From: Vibrio sp. CK2-1
GTDB lineage: Bacteria > Pseudomonadota > Gammaproteobacteria > Enterobacterales > Vibrionaceae
DNA length: 64,000 nt
NCBI RefSeq assembly: GCF_021726515.1
Contig: NZ_JAKKCJ010000002.1
Span: 620,001-684,000 of the forward strand
Reading direction: 5' to 3'
Both the position numbers and the translations under genes were made by a program. The notes beneath the pieces were generated by a model that was not told where the DNA came from, ran no database searches, and saw only the letters and a list, made by a program, of their open reading frames with translations. This document shows, piece by piece, positions 27,312-37,647 of the stretch (the first letter of the stretch is position 1; each line of letters begins with the position of its first letter).

Positions 27312-29906
27312 TTAACTAGCAACGATGTTCAATAGTTTACCTGGTACGTAGATGACTTTACGAACCGTTAAACCATCGGTGAACTTAGTTACATTTTCAT
27401 CACTTAGGCCCATCGCTTCAATATCATCTTTACTGATATCAGCAGGAACCGTTAGTTTTGCACGAAGCTTACCATTCACCTGAACGATGATAAGTTTCTC
27501 ATCTTCCACTAAGGCTTTTTCATCAAATGTTGGCCACTCACAGCTATCGACATCTGATTCACCTAAAGCGTTCCATAATTCATGACAAATATGTGGAGTG
27601 ATAGGGTAAAGCATGCGAACAACCGCTTTTAGTGCTTCATCAAGAATCGCGCGATCTTGTGCGTTTTCTTGTGGTGCTTTGCCTAGCTTGTTCATTAATT
27701 CCATGATAGCGGCGATAGCAGTGTTGAAAGTCTGACGACGGCCAACATCATCGCTTACTTTAGCAATGGTTTTATGAACATCACGACGTAGCGCTTTTTG
27801 GTCGCCAGTTAATGCTGCAACATCTAGTGCTTCAACGTTACCTTTAGCCGTATGCTCACCAACTAATTTCCATACGCGACGTAAGAAACGGTTTGCACCT
27901 TCTACACCTGATTCTTGCCATTCTAGTGTCATATCAGCAGGAGAAGCGAACATCATGAATAAACGAACAGTATCTGCACCGTATTTATCAACCATTTCTT
28001 GTGGATCAATACCGTTGTTTTTCGACTTAGACATTTTGATCATGCCAGAGTGCTCAACGTTACGACCTTGGTTATCAACCGCTGTTTCAATGCGGCCTTT
28101 ACCATCACGCTCAACGGTTACATCTGTTGGAGCTATCCACTCTTTAGTGCCTTTTTCATTGGTGTGGTAGAAAGCATCGGCTAATACCATACCTTGACAA
28201 AGCAGCTGCTTGAACGGTTCATCAGACGTTACATAACCTGCGTCACGTAATAATTTGTGGAAGAAGCGTGAGTACAATAGGTGCATACAAGCGTGTTCAA
28301 TACCGCCCACATATTGATCCACTGGTAGCCAGTAGTTGGCTTTTTCTGGGTCTAGAATATCGTCCGCTTGTGGGGAACAGTAACGTGCGTAGTACCAAGA
28401 TGATTCCATAAAGGTATCAAAGGTATCCGTTTCACGTAGTGCATGTTCGCCATTGAAAGTGGTTTCTGCCCATGCTTTATCGGCTTTAATTGGGCTAGTT
28501 ACACCGTCCATTACCACATCTTCAGGTAGGATAACCGGAAGTTGGTCAGCAGGAACAGGATGCACTTCACCGTCATCTGTAGTCACCATTGGAATTGGTG
28601 CGCCCCAGTAACGTTGACGAGATACGCCCCAGTCACGTAGACGGAAGTTAACGGTTTTCTTACCTTTATCTTCAGATTCTAATTTCGCAGCGATAGCATC
28701 AAAAGCCTCTTGGAAATCAAGTCCATCGAATTCGCCTGAATTAAATAACTTACCTTTTTCAGTGTAAGCCGCTTCAGAAACGTCTGGTTGGTTACCTTCT
28801 TCATCAAGAATGACTGCTTCGATATTTAGGCCGTATTTGGTTGCGAATTCAAAGTCACGTTGATCGTGAGATGGAACTGCCATTACTGCGCCTGTGCCGT
28901 AATCCATTAATACAAAGTTAGCTACATAAACCGGTACTTCTTTGCCGTTTAATGGATGAATGGCAGTTAGGCCTGTATCCATGCCTTTCTTTTCCATTGT
29001 TGCAAGTTCAGCTTCAGCAACTTTGGTGTTTTTACATTCTTCACAGAAAGCAGCCAGTTCTGGGTTATTTTGTGCAGCAATGGTAGCCAGTGGGTGACCA
29101 GCGGCAATACCTACGTAAGTTACACCCATTAGCGTGTCAGGACGTGTGGTATACACTTCAAGGTCAGCTTGGTCTTTCACTTTAAAGGTTAATTCAACAC
29201 CTTCAGAGCGACCGATCCAGTTGCGCTGCATGGTTTTTACCATCTCAGGCCAACCGTCTAGGTTATCTAGATCGTCTAATAACTCTTGTGCGTACTCGGT
29301 GATTTTAATAAACCACTGTGGAATTTCTTTTTGTTCAACTGGGGTATCACAACGCCAGCAGCAACCGTCTTCTACTTGTTCGTTAGCAAGAACCGTCATG
29401 TCGTTTGGACACCAGTTCACAGAAGAGGTTTTTTTGTAGACTAGGCCTTTTTCATATAATTTCGTGAAGAACTCTTGTTCCCAACGGTAGTATTCAGGTG
29501 TACAAGTCGCAAACTCACGGTTCCAGTCATAACCAAAGCCTAATAGTTTAAGCTGGTTTTTCATGTATTCGATGTTTTCGTAAGTCCAAGGTGCTGGCGC
29601 AGTTTTGTTTTTAACTGCAGCATTTTCAGCAGGTAGACCAAACGCATCCCAACCAATAGGTTGCATGACGTTTTTGCCCTGTAGACGCTGGTAGCGAGAA
29701 ACCACATCACCGATAGTGTAATTACGAACGTGCCCCATGTGCAGGCGGCCACTTGGGTAAGGGAACATAGACAAGCAGTAGAATTTTTCTTTGCTTGGAT
29801 CTTCTGTTACTTCAAATATTTTGCTGTCATCCCAGTGCTGTTGAACCTTTGGCTCAATGTCTTGAGGATTATAATGTTCTGATAATTTCACTTTATGCTC
29901 TTGCAT
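27312..29906 (-). CDS. leuS: Leucyl-tRNA synthetase
   Basis: This 864-residue class I synthetase charges tRNA-Leu. The HIGH-type motif reads [17 protein letters not shown] near residues 51-67 and the KMSKS motif is in [15 protein letters not shown]. The CP1 editing domain includes [18 protein letters not shown], which removes mischarged amino acids. The C-terminal domain ends in [17 protein letters not shown]. Length is normal. It heads the long minus-strand run ending at lipA. The substrate tRNA-Leu genes are abundant elsewhere in this window. Confidence 0.98.
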   Translation of the reverse strand: MQEHKVKLSEHYNPQDIEPKVQQHWDDSKIFEVTEDPSKEKFYCLSMFPYPSGRLHMGHVRNYTIGDVVSRYQRLQGKNVMQPIGWDAFGLPAENAAVKNKTAPAPWTYENIEYMKNQLKLLGFGYDWNREFATCTPEYYRWEQEFFTKLYEKGLVYKKTSSVNWCPNDMTVLANEQVEDGCCWRCDTPVEQKEIPQWFIKITEYAQELLDDLDNLDGWPEMVKTMQRNWIGRSEGVELTFKVKDQADLEVYTTRPDTLMGVTYVGIAAGHPLATIAAQNNPELAAFCEECKNTKVAEAELATMEKKGMDTGLTAIHPLNGKEVPVYVANFVLMDYGTGAVMAVPSHDQRDFEFATKYGLNIEAVILDEEGNQPDVSEAAYTEKGKLFNSGEFDGLDFQEAFDAIAAKLESEDKGKKTVNFRLRDWGVSRQRYWGAPIPMVTTDDGEVHPVPADQLPVILPEDVVMDGVTSPIKADKAWAETTFNGEHALRETDTFDTFMESSWYYARYCSPQADDILDPEKANYWLPVDQYVGGIEHACMHLLYSRFFHKLLRDAGYVTSDEPFKQLLCQGMVLADAFYHTNEKGTKEWIAPTDVTVERDGKGRIETAVDNQGRNVEHSGMIKMSKSKNNGIDPQEMVDKYGADTVRLFMMFASPADMTLEWQESGVEGANRFLRRVWKLVGEHTAKGNVEALDVAALTGDQKALRRDVHKTIAKVSDDVGRRQTFNTAIAAIMELMNKLGKAPQENAQDRAILDEALKAVVRMLYPITPHICHELWNALGESDVDSCEWPTFDEKALVEDEKLIIVQVNGKLRAKLTVPADISKDDIEAMGLSDENVTKFTDGLTVRKVIYVPGKLLNIVAS

Positions 29907-30045
29907 CGATGATATCCGGTAATCGTAGATTTGTGAGATCGGTTAAAACCGATAATACTTGATCAGCATAGAATACCTTAAAGGGGTTGCGCACAACAAT
30001 AGGCAATGTGACCCTGTAGTTAACTAGATGGTTAAGGAGAGCAAT

Positions 30046-30528
30046 ATGTCAAAGCGTAATCAAGACTATAAAAAGCTATTAGAAGAGATTATTGAAAGCT
30101 TAAAGCATACGCCAGAAGAGCTAAATAAAGCGCTCGATACGCCCAAGAAGATGTGGCAAGCGACTAAAGACATGACTAAAGATGAGTACGCGCTTATTAG
30201 CCGATATGTGAAGTCGGATCTTAAAGAGTTTGCGGAAAATTATGAAAAAGACAAAGAAGCGATTGCTAATGACCCATTTAGAGACGTTATTGCAGAATCT
30301 ATTTGGCAAGGCTTACTCGATATTACCGATAAAACACAAATCGAGTGGATGGAAGTGTTTCAAGATATTGAGCATAAAGGGCTTTATGAAGTCGGCGATG
30401 TGATCGGGTTAGGTGCTTTGGTGTGTGAAAAATGTGGTCATCGACAAGAGTACAGCCACCCTTGTGAAATTACCCCTTGTATTCAGTGTGGTAATGGCGC
30501 CTTTACTCGCGTGCCATTAAAACCTTGA
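30046..30528 (+). CDS. ybeL: Zinc-ribbon protein of the YbeL family (DUF1451)
   Basis: The ATG at 30046, after TAAGGAGAGCA, gives 160 residues (MSKRNQDYKKLLEEI...), equal to E. coli YbeL; an upstream ATG at 30028 precedes the ribosome-binding site and is rejected. The N-terminal two-thirds is helical and charged. The C-terminus holds a zinc ribbon with CEKCGH and CIQCGNG. The function is not established. It is divergent from leuS, an arrangement conserved in enterobacteria. Confidence 0.92.
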   Translation: MSKRNQDYKKLLEEIIESLKHTPEELNKALDTPKKMWQATKDMTKDEYALISRYVKSDLKEFAENYEKDKEAIANDPFRDVIAESIWQGLLDITDKTQIEWMEVFQDIEHKGLYEVGDVIGLGALVCEKCGHRQEYSHPCEITPCIQCGNGAFTRVPLKP

Positions 30529-30612
30529 TCACACAATTGATCGGTTTATTTCATGCGGTAAATCAAAAAATGTGAATTGAAGCACCTTGTTTCAGCGCTA
30601 CAAGACTAAAAA

Positions 30613-30626
30613 TTGATAGAGATTAA
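30613..30626 (+). promoter_or_regulatory. Candidate FNR box upstream of dcuC
   Basis: TTGAT-AGAG-ATTAA matches the FNR consensus TTGAT-N4-ATCAA at nine of ten fixed positions. It lies about 120 bases before dcuC, a gene activated by FNR under anaerobiosis in E. coli. Confidence 0.45.
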
Positions 30627-30744
30627 TATTTGTTGTGATGCCTTTTGGTAGTTTCTTGCAATCAAAATTACTAAAAATTTGAAGTTTTATCTCCAAGTCA
30701 GTTGGATATAGCTAAAAACTTCTAAAGATAAAAGGCAAACATTT

Positions 30745-32115
30745 ATGTTAGAACTATTAGTTGGTCTGGTTGTGACCATTGCAGTAGGCTACTTTATTGT
30801 AAAAGGTTATAAGCCTACTGGTGTGCTTTTAACTGCCGGTACGGTGTTGTTATTATTGGCCAAACCATTAGGTCACTCAGTACTACCTGAAGGCATGGAA
30901 TCAACCGGTAGCTTTTTTACCGATGCGCTGTTTTTCTTAAAAAATACCTTACAAGGTTATAATGGCGGTTTAGGTCTACAAATCATGTTGTTGTGTGGTT
31001 TTGCTTCTTACATGACACATATTGGTGCCAACAACATTGTTGTGAAGCAGTTTTCTAAACCACTATCTTTTATTAAGTCACCTTATGTTCTTTTGGTGGC
31101 GGCTTATATTGTTGCGTGTTTAATGTCACTAGCGGTAAGCTCAGCAACTGGACTAGGTGTGCTGTTAATGGCGACATTGTTCCCAATGATGACAGCTATG
31201 GGGATTTCTCGTCCTGCGGCAGTGGCAGTATGTGCTTCTCCGGCGGCAATTATCTTATCGCCAACGTCTGGTGATGTGGTTATCGCGGCACAAAAATCTG
31301 GTATTCCTCTACACGTTTTTGCGGTTGAAACCGTACTACCGGTATCTATTTCAGCCATTATCGTGATGGCGATTGCGGCTTTCTTCTGGAACAAGTACCT
31401 AGATAAGAAAGACAATACGCCAATGGAAAAAGTCGATATATCTCATATTGATACTAGTGCGCCTGCTTATTATTCTATTCTGCCATTCCTACCAATTGTG
31501 GGTGTGTTCTTATTTAATGGCGAAACCATCCCAGGCATGACATTAGACATTTATACTATCGTAGTGCTTTCTATCTTTATTGGCGCTGTGGTTCATTACG
31601 TTTCTAACCGTTTTGATGGTAAGAGAGCAGTCGAAGATTTAGAAGTATGTTACCAAGGTATGGCGGATGCGTTTAAAGGCGTAGTAATGCTATTAGTTGG
31701 TGCTGGTTTATTTGCTCAAGGCTTAATGTCGGTTGGTGCGATTGATACTTTACTTGGTCTTGCGGATAACGCAGGTGCAGGCGCAGTGGCACTGATGTTA
31801 CTTCTTACGGCTATTACGGTTGCCGCTTCAATTGCAACAGGCTCAGGTAATGCCTCTTTCTATGCGTTTGTTGAATTAGCACCGTCACTTGCTGCGAAAA
31901 TGGGTATCAACCCAGCGTTCTTGATTATTCCAATGCTACAAGCTTCAAACTTAGGTCGTACCATTTCGCCAGTTTCGGGGGTTATTGTTGCTACGTCAGG
32001 TATGGGACAAGTAAACCCATTTGATGTGGTGAAGCGTACCTTTGTGCCAGTTGTTTGTGGTCTGGCAACTGTGATTATCGGTACTGTGTTCTTAGTACCA
32101 ATGATGGCTGCTTAA
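30745..32115 (+). CDS. dcuC: Anaerobic C4-dicarboxylate transporter, DcuC family
   Basis: This 456-residue protein has about 12-14 membrane helices and the conserved DcuC blocks VACLMSLAVSSATGLGVLLM, ASPAAIILSPTSGDVVIAA and TGSGNASFYAFVELAPSLA. Family members move fumarate, succinate or related dicarboxylates across the inner membrane, mostly in anaerobic growth. A near-consensus FNR site lies upstream. The next gene encodes an M20 peptidase 56 bases on, with a terminator hairpin between, so the true substrate could be an acylated or peptide-bound dicarboxylic amino acid released by that enzyme (inference). Confidence 0.88.
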   Translation: MLELLVGLVVTIAVGYFIVKGYKPTGVLLTAGTVLLLLAKPLGHSVLPEGMESTGSFFTDALFFLKNTLQGYNGGLGLQIMLLCGFASYMTHIGANNIVVKQFSKPLSFIKSPYVLLVAAYIVACLMSLAVSSATGLGVLLMATLFPMMTAMGISRPAAVAVCASPAAIILSPTSGDVVIAAQKSGIPLHVFAVETVLPVSISAIIVMAIAAFFWNKYLDKKDNTPMEKVDISHIDTSAPAYYSILPFLPIVGVFLFNGETIPGMTLDIYTIVVLSIFIGAVVHYVSNRFDGKRAVEDLEVCYQGMADAFKGVVMLLVGAGLFAQGLMSVGAIDTLLGLADNAGAGAVALMLLLTAITVAASIATGSGNASFYAFVELAPSLAAKMGINPAFLIIPMLQASNLGRTISPVSGVIVATSGMGQVNPFDVVKRTFVPVVCGLATVIIGTVFLVPMMAA

Positions 32116-32128
32116 TAAATCGATTTTC

Positions 32129-32161
32129 AAAAGCTCACAGGTTTGTGGGCTTTATTTTTTT
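32129..32161 (+). terminator. Terminator hairpin between dcuC and the M20 peptidase gene
   Basis: AAAGCTCACA and TGTGGGCTTT pair around GGTT, followed by ATTTTTTTT. The T-tract runs directly into AGGAG, the ribosome-binding site of the next gene, so partial termination probably sets the level of the second gene. Confidence 0.85.
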
Positions 32162-32171
32162 AGGAGCGTTT

Positions 32172-33299
32172 ATGTCTCATACATTTGATCTTAAAACTTA
32201 TATTCAACAGCTAGAAACATTAGTTAATGTTGATTGCGGTACGCGTACTCCACAAGGTGTCGCGAAAATTGCCGATATCCTGACTCCAATGTTTGAACAA
32301 ATTGGCTTTACGGTGACTCGTCATCATATTGATGATAAAGCTGGCCCATGTTTGGAAATTACCAATAAGCCCGGTGCGGAACAATACGATGTAATGTTAA
32401 GTGGCCATATGGATACGGTTTTCCCAGAAGGTACTGTCGCACAACGTCCATTAACTTTTGATGAAGAAAAAATTTATGGTCCAGGCACCTCGGATATGAA
32501 ATCAGGCATCTTAAGTGCTTGGTATGCCTTACAACAGCTGACAGATGAAGAAAGAGAAAATCTGGCAATCGTCGTGGCATTAAACTGCGATGAGGAAATT
32601 GGTTCAATGTATTCTCGTCCTTGGATTGAAGCTATGGCGAGAAAGAGTAAGCGAGTGTTGGTGTGTGAAGCGGCCCGAGTTAGCGGTAATTTAATCCGCT
32701 CACGTAAAGGTAATGCCAAATATGAATTGGTATTTAAAGGCGTTGCTTCTCACGCTGGTTCTGCATTGCAAGACGGTGTATCAGCGATTTATGAGTTGAG
32801 TCATTGGTCACTAGCGATTAAAGATCTAGTCAACCTTGAAACCGGCACTACCATGAATGTTGGTATTATCGAAGGTGGCCTTGCGGTGAACGTTGTGCCT
32901 GATTACGCTAAAGCGACGGTTGATTTACGTTTCTGGAGTAATGAAGAAGCAGAAGCGATTGATGCTAAGTTACGTGAAATGGCGAAAACACCGTTTGAGA
33001 AAGGTGCAAGCGTTGAAGTAAATCGTTTAGCGTTTAAACCATCGATGCAGCCAACTGATGCAACGGAAGAAATGATCAAGCTTGTCAGCGAAAAAGCGGA
33101 TGAACTAGGTATTCAATACGGTTGGGAAGATGCTGGTGGCGGCTCTGATGGTAACTTTACAGCTAATGTAGGTACACCAACGTTAGATGGTTTTGGCCCA
33201 ATGGGTGCTGGTTTCCATTCTGACAAAGAATACCTACTCATTGATTCGATCAAACCTCGTATTGATTTATTAGCCAGTGTTTTAAAGAGCTTTGCTTAA
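32172..33299 (+). CDS. M20 family metallopeptidase, glutamate carboxypeptidase (CPG2)-like
   Basis: The ATG at 32172 with AGGAG eight bases upstream gives 375 residues; an earlier reading from 32055 lies in dcuC. Metal-ligand motifs of M20 are visible: LSGHMDTVFP (His-x-Asp), GPGTSDMKSGIL (Asp), CDEEIGS (catalytic Glu and ligand Glu), and HSDKEYLL near the C-terminus. A lid domain includes GVASHAGSALQDGVSAIYELS. The CPG2-like group removes C-terminal glutamate from folates or peptides. The linked dcuC-like transporter suggests a shared substrate. There is no signal peptide, so the enzyme is cytoplasmic. Confidence 0.88.
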   Translation: MSHTFDLKTYIQQLETLVNVDCGTRTPQGVAKIADILTPMFEQIGFTVTRHHIDDKAGPCLEITNKPGAEQYDVMLSGHMDTVFPEGTVAQRPLTFDEEKIYGPGTSDMKSGILSAWYALQQLTDEERENLAIVVALNCDEEIGSMYSRPWIEAMARKSKRVLVCEAARVSGNLIRSRKGNAKYELVFKGVASHAGSALQDGVSAIYELSHWSLAIKDLVNLETGTTMNVGIIEGGLAVNVVPDYAKATVDLRFWSNEEAEAIDAKLREMAKTPFEKGASVEVNRLAFKPSMQPTDATEEMIKLVSEKADELGIQYGWEDAGGGSDGNFTANVGTPTLDGFGPMGAGFHSDKEYLLIDSIKPRIDLLASVLKSFA

Positions 33300-33335
33300 T
33301 AACCACTCCAATACTTAATATTTCTTTGACGATAA

Positions 33336-33376
33336 AAAGCCGCGTAAGTTGAATGACTTACGCGGCTTTATTGTTT
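33336..33376. terminator. Bidirectional terminator between the M20 gene and lnt
   Basis: AAAGCCGCGTAAGT and ACTTACGCGGCTTT form a perfect 14-bp stem with loop TGAATG. It is followed by ATTGTTTT on the plus strand and has A-rich flanks on the other side, suiting two convergent genes. Confidence 0.92.
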
Positions 33377-33431
33377 TACACAAATCAGTTTTAAACGAAT
33401 CAGAAAGTATTTTCGTTATTCGTAGCTGAGG

Positions 33432-34952
33432 CTATTTATTCGCTTTTCTTTGTTGAAACCAAATCGCAAATAATCCCACGGCACACCATAGGTATAACAA
33501 CCAAGATCCTAACGTTCTATAAGGCGTATTGCCTGATGTTGACGTCACTTCAGCTTTTAAAACTTCCGTTTGGAACTGTGGTACTTGTTTGGTAATGCGG
33601 CCTTTGTAATCGGTGACAGCCGTTACACCATTGTTGGTAGCACGAATAAGCGGTTTACCAAGCTCTAGGGCGCGCATACGAGCAATTTCCATATGTTGCA
33701 ATGGACCAATCGAATGGCCAAACCAAGCATCATTAGAAAGCGTTAAGATGAAATCGGTATCAGGCGTCACATTTTGGCGTACTTGCTCGCTGAAAATGAT
33801 TTCATAACACAAAGCGGCGACTAGGTGACGGCCGTTAGCAATGAGGTTCGGCTGAATGAAATCACCACGCTGGAATGAAGACATTGGCAAGTTAAAGAAA
33901 GGTGCGATAGGGCGCAGCAAGTCACCAAATGGTACAAACTCACCAAAAGGTAATAAATGGTGTTTGCTATAGCGTTTAGCCGTATCGTAATCGTACGGGC
34001 CTAAGCCATTTTGACCGAGCGTTAGAACGTTATTATAAAAACGTCCCATATCATCTTGCGATAACACGCCAGTAATTAAAGCGCTGTTATTGGTTTTTGC
34101 CGCGGTATCTAAATTATGTAGAAATGCTGGTAAATCAGATTCTAAAGCAGGAATTGCCGCTTCAGGCCAAATAATAATATCGGTGCCCCAATTGTCTCGG
34201 CTGATATCGGTATATTTCATTAAGGTAGGCCAGCGATGACTCGGCACCCACTTCATTTTTTGATCGATATTGCCTTGGATAAGAGCAAATGAGGTTTTGG
34301 TTGAAGGATCCGGTTTTACCCATGAGACCTGGTTTAAAGCAAAAGCAACCACGAAAACAGCAGTAGGTATCGCCAAGTAAGCCCATTTTCTTGTCATAGC
34401 GACCAAAGCGAAACTACCCGCAATAAGCCATAGCATGAGGGTAATTGCTTCAACACCAGATACTGGCGCATACGCATTCAGTGGGCTATCAATTTGGCTG
34501 TACCCTAACCATAGCCACGGAAAACCAGTCATCACCCAACCACGTAACCAATCGGTGATGAGCCAAATGATCGGAGCGGCAATCACTAAACGTTGGGTCG
34601 TTGTCTTCGGGAAGAAACGGTTGAGCAGGGCGCCAAATAGCGCTGGGTAGAGCGCTAAGTAAGCCACCAACAAACTCATTAGAGTGACGCTGGCAATCTT
34701 AGGCATGCCACCAAAGGTATCGATACTGACATGTACCCAATTGATGCCCGTGCCAAATTGACCTAAGCCCCAAGCAAAAGCAATCCAAAAACCAAACTTG
34801 GTGGATTGTTTATTAAGAAGTAGCAGTAGAATGAAAGGGCTTAAAATCGCAATGGGCCAGTAAGAAAATGGCGCAAACGCAAGGGTAGTTGTCGCGCCAA
34901 TAAAAGCGGCCAATAAAGGCCGCCCAATGCGCTGAATCCAAATTGTTTTCAT
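33432..34952 (-). CDS. lnt: Apolipoprotein N-acyltransferase
   Basis: This 506-residue inner-membrane enzyme adds the third acyl chain to lipoproteins. Six or more N-terminal membrane helices precede a periplasmic nitrilase-like domain (about residues 220-475), with the catalytic triad Glu264 (IIWPEAAIP), Lys330 ([12 protein letters not shown]) and Cys382 (LCYEIIF). A last helix closes the protein. It lies downstream of corC, ybeY and ybeZ in the conserved order. The window encodes several lipoproteins it would process, including ApbE, RlpA, LptE, LolB and the nucleotidase. Confidence 0.97.
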   Translation of the reverse strand: MKTIWIQRIGRPLLAAFIGATTTLAFAPFSYWPIAILSPFILLLLLNKQSTKFGFWIAFAWGLGQFGTGINWVHVSIDTFGGMPKIASVTLMSLLVAYLALYPALFGALLNRFFPKTTTQRLVIAAPIIWLITDWLRGWVMTGFPWLWLGYSQIDSPLNAYAPVSGVEAITLMLWLIAGSFALVAMTRKWAYLAIPTAVFVVAFALNQVSWVKPDPSTKTSFALIQGNIDQKMKWVPSHRWPTLMKYTDISRDNWGTDIIIWPEAAIPALESDLPAFLHNLDTAAKTNNSALITGVLSQDDMGRFYNNVLTLGQNGLGPYDYDTAKRYSKHHLLPFGEFVPFGDLLRPIAPFFNLPMSSFQRGDFIQPNLIANGRHLVAALCYEIIFSEQVRQNVTPDTDFILTLSNDAWFGHSIGPLQHMEIARMRALELGKPLIRATNNGVTAVTDYKGRITKQVPQFQTEVLKAEVTSTSGNTPYRTLGSWLLYLWCAVGLFAIWFQQRKANK

Positions 34953-34990
34953 AGGTTCAGATTGCTTTTTAGGTTAGAGAAGCTTCGCTG

Positions 34991-35896
34991 CTAATCGTTA
35001 CTTTCAGGTTCGATATTGGTTTCTGAGTTGGTTGGAATCGTGACTTGTAGTTGAATCACTTTACGGTTGTCTGCTGCCGTCACTTTAAAGTTGTAGCCAT
35101 CCAGTTCAACCACTTCACCACGCTCTGGTAGGTGACCAAAGGTCAGAGTAACCAGTCCACCAATAGTATCGACTTCTTCATCACTGAAATTAGTGTTAAA
35201 GGCATCGTTGAAATCATCAATATCGGTCAATGCACGAACTGAGAAGGTGTGCTTGCTCAGTTGGCGAATATCGGCGGCTTCTTCATCATCGAATTCATCT
35301 TCGATTTCACCCACGATTTCTTCGAGAATATCTTCGATGGTGACAAGGCCAGAAACGCCACCAAACTCATCGACCACAATCGCCATGTGGTAACGCTCTT
35401 CGCGGAACTCTTTTAGTAGGCGATCAACCCGCTTACTTTCCGGCACAACAACCGCAGGACGTACTACTTCATTTAAGATGAATTCAGTACTGTCTGACAC
35501 CAAGTAACGTAATAAGTCCTTGGCAAGTAAAATACCTTCGATATGGTCTTTATCTTCATTAATCACAGGGTAGCGAGAGTGAGTCGCATCAATGATTAAG
35601 GTCGCTAAAGAATCTAGGTCATAGTCACGGCTAATAGTGACCATTTGCGAGCGTGGGATCATAATGTCACGTACTCGCATTTCCGATATTTCCATCACTC
35701 CTTCAAGCATATCTCGTGTATCAGGATCGATCAGATCGTTCTCTTCTGAATCACGAAATACTTCGACGAGCTCTTGGCGATCTTTAGGATCACCTTGAAA
35801 TAGATGAGCTAGGCGTTCGAAGAAGGATTTTCTACTGGGACCTTCAGATTTATCATTATTGCCTTCATTATGTGAAGGCGAGGTACTGTCGTTCAT
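34991..35896 (-). CDS. corC: CorC/YbeX family protein with paired CBS domains
   Basis: This 301-residue cytoplasmic protein has two CBS repeats (about residues 70-190; [53 protein letters not shown]) followed by the CorC_HlyC transporter-associated domain. It has been linked to Mg/Co efflux and, with YbeY and YbeZ, to ribosome function. It has no membrane helices. Its position between ybeY and lnt matches enterobacteria. Confidence 0.94.
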   Translation of the reverse strand: MNDSTSPSHNEGNNDKSEGPSRKSFFERLAHLFQGDPKDRQELVEVFRDSEENDLIDPDTRDMLEGVMEISEMRVRDIMIPRSQMVTISRDYDLDSLATLIIDATHSRYPVINEDKDHIEGILLAKDLLRYLVSDSTEFILNEVVRPAVVVPESKRVDRLLKEFREERYHMAIVVDEFGGVSGLVTIEDILEEIVGEIEDEFDDEEAADIRQLSKHTFSVRALTDIDDFNDAFNTNFSDEEVDTIGGLVTLTFGHLPERGEVVELDGYNFKVTAADNRKVIQLQVTIPTNSETNIEPESND

Positions 35897-35971
35897 GTCT
35901 ACTCTTTCATTAACGCTATCAAAAGCGGATAGCTCGCATATGCGTTCACTTAGTAAATTAAGTAACGGCTA

Positions 35972-36436
35972 TTATTCTTTTTCAGAAATGTACGGGTCAT
36001 CAAATCCGAGATTTTGCATGATTTCGGTTTCAATGCTTTCCATTTCTTCAGCTTCTTCATCTTCGATATGGTCATAACCTAGCAGATGAAGACTACCGTG
36101 TACAACCATATGCGCCCAATGCGCTGACAGCGGTTTATTTTGCTCTTTTGCTTCCGCTTCAACTACTTGCTTGCAAATGATTAGATCACCAAGTAAGTCG
36201 ATTTCGATACCTGGAGGCGCTTCGAAAGGGAATGATAGCACGTTAGTTGGCTTATCTTTGCCTCGGTAATCACGATTTAATTGTTGGCTTTCTTCGTTTT
36301 CAACAATGCGAATAGTCACTTCTGCTTGAGGCTGAAATAAGGTAATCGCCGATTCCAACCATTGTTGTAACTGGGCCTCAGTAGGAAGCCCTGTTGTTTC
36401 TTCGACTGCAATTTGAAGATCGAGTTCAATAGCCAT
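35972..36436 (-). CDS. ybeY: Endoribonuclease YbeY
   Basis: This 154-residue metal-dependent RNase is involved in 16S rRNA 3' maturation and ribosome quality control. The zinc motif HGxxHLxGYDH is intact in [21 protein letters not shown] near residues 113-128, and [18 protein letters not shown] is the other signature. It starts eight bases after the ybeZ stop, supporting joint expression. Confidence 0.97.
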   Translation of the reverse strand: MAIELDLQIAVEETTGLPTEAQLQQWLESAITLFQPQAEVTIRIVENEESQQLNRDYRGKDKPTNVLSFPFEAPPGIEIDLLGDLIICKQVVEAEAKEQNKPLSAHWAHMVVHGSLHLLGYDHIEDEEAEEMESIETEIMQNLGFDDPYISEKE

Positions 36437-36444
36437 AGTTTGTA

Positions 36445-37563
36445 TTATTCCGCATCTTGCTCTTGTTGAGGACTGGCTTGCTGAGGATTAGCAGCCGAAA
36501 ATAACGCGGCTGCTTGAGCTTCACGTTGTTCTCTTTCTTCTCGGCGACGCTTTTCTATCGCTTTCTTTTCTTTTTGATCTTGCGCTTCCCATTTCTCGTA
36601 GGCATTAACGATACGAGCAACCACTGGGTGACGAACGACGTCATCGGCTAGGAAGAAATTAAAGCTGATGTCTTCTACTTCTGATAGTACTTCAATCGCA
36701 TGACGTAAGCCTGAACGAGCCCCACGAGGCAAATCGATTTGGGTAACGTCGCCAGTGATCACTGCACGTGAGTTAAAGCCGATACGGGTTAAGAACATTT
36801 TCATTTGTTCTACCGTTGTATTTTGGCTCTCATCAAGAATGATAAAGGCATCGTTTAAAGTACGGCCACGCATATAAGCAAGCGGTGCCACTTCAATGAC
36901 GTTACGTTCAATTAACTTTTCAACGCGTTCAAAGCCCAGCATTTCAAATAAGGCATCATAAAGTGGACGCAAATAAGGGTCGACTTTCTGGCTTAAATCA
37001 CCCGGCAAGAAACCAAGTTTTTCACCCGCTTCAACCGCTGGACGAGTTAATAAAATACGACGAATTTCTTGGCGCTCTAGTGCATCAACCGCTGCGGCAA
37101 CCGCAAGGTAGGTTTTACCTGTACCAGCAGGCCCAATACCAAAACTAATGTCATGGGTCACCATGTTGACTAGGTATTGACCTTGATTTGGTGTACGAGG
37201 CTTAATCACACCTTTTTTGGTTTTGATGAAGACTTCTTTGCCGTATTCCATCGGCTGCTCTTGGTGTTGCTCAAGAATGCCAGATTCTTTTACCGCGAGG
37301 TGAATTTGCTCGGGGTCTAAATCAGGGATCGTGCCACGTACCGGGGCCGTATCGACATACAAATCTTTGATAATATCTAACGCAGCTGCGGCAGTATGAG
37401 GCTTGCCAGTAATAGTGAAGAAGTTACTGCGGTGGTTAATTTCAACGCCTAAGCGACGTTCAAGGTGTTTGATATTGTCATCAAAAGGGCCACAAAGACT
37501 CGAAAGTCTGTGGTTATCGGAAGGTTCTAGGTTTACTTCAAGCGTTACGATTTTATTGCTCAC
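36445..37563 (-). CDS. ybeZ: PhoH-like ATPase YbeZ
   Basis: This 372-residue protein starts with GTG behind GAGGG. The Walker A motif GPAGTGKT is at residues 144-151 and Walker B is in [13 protein letters not shown]. The order is an N-terminal KH-like region, the PhoH nucleotide-binding domain, and a charged C-terminal tail ([19 protein letters not shown]) that is probably coiled. It works with YbeY in RNA metabolism (family knowledge). Upstream on this strand is miaB. Confidence 0.95.
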   Translation of the reverse strand: MSNKIVTLEVNLEPSDNHRLSSLCGPFDDNIKHLERRLGVEINHRSNFFTITGKPHTAAAALDIIKDLYVDTAPVRGTIPDLDPEQIHLAVKESGILEQHQEQPMEYGKEVFIKTKKGVIKPRTPNQGQYLVNMVTHDISFGIGPAGTGKTYLAVAAAVDALERQEIRRILLTRPAVEAGEKLGFLPGDLSQKVDPYLRPLYDALFEMLGFERVEKLIERNVIEVAPLAYMRGRTLNDAFIILDESQNTTVEQMKMFLTRIGFNSRAVITGDVTQIDLPRGARSGLRHAIEVLSEVEDISFNFFLADDVVRHPVVARIVNAYEKWEAQDQKEKKAIEKRRREEREQREAQAAALFSAANPQQASPQQEQDAE

Positions 37564-37578
37564 GTTTTCCCTCGCTAT

Positions 37579-37617
37579 AAGCGGTTCGTGCTTTAATACC
37601 AGCTATTCGAACCGCTT
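37579..37617. repeat. 10-bp inverted repeat between miaB and ybeZ
   Basis: AAGCGGTTCG and CGAACCGCTT form a stem with a 19-base loop in the 84-base gap. There is no T-run, so it is probably an mRNA processing or stability hairpin rather than a terminator. Confidence 0.55.
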
Positions 37618-37647
37618 TATTGAACTTATCTTAATTCTAAGATGGTG

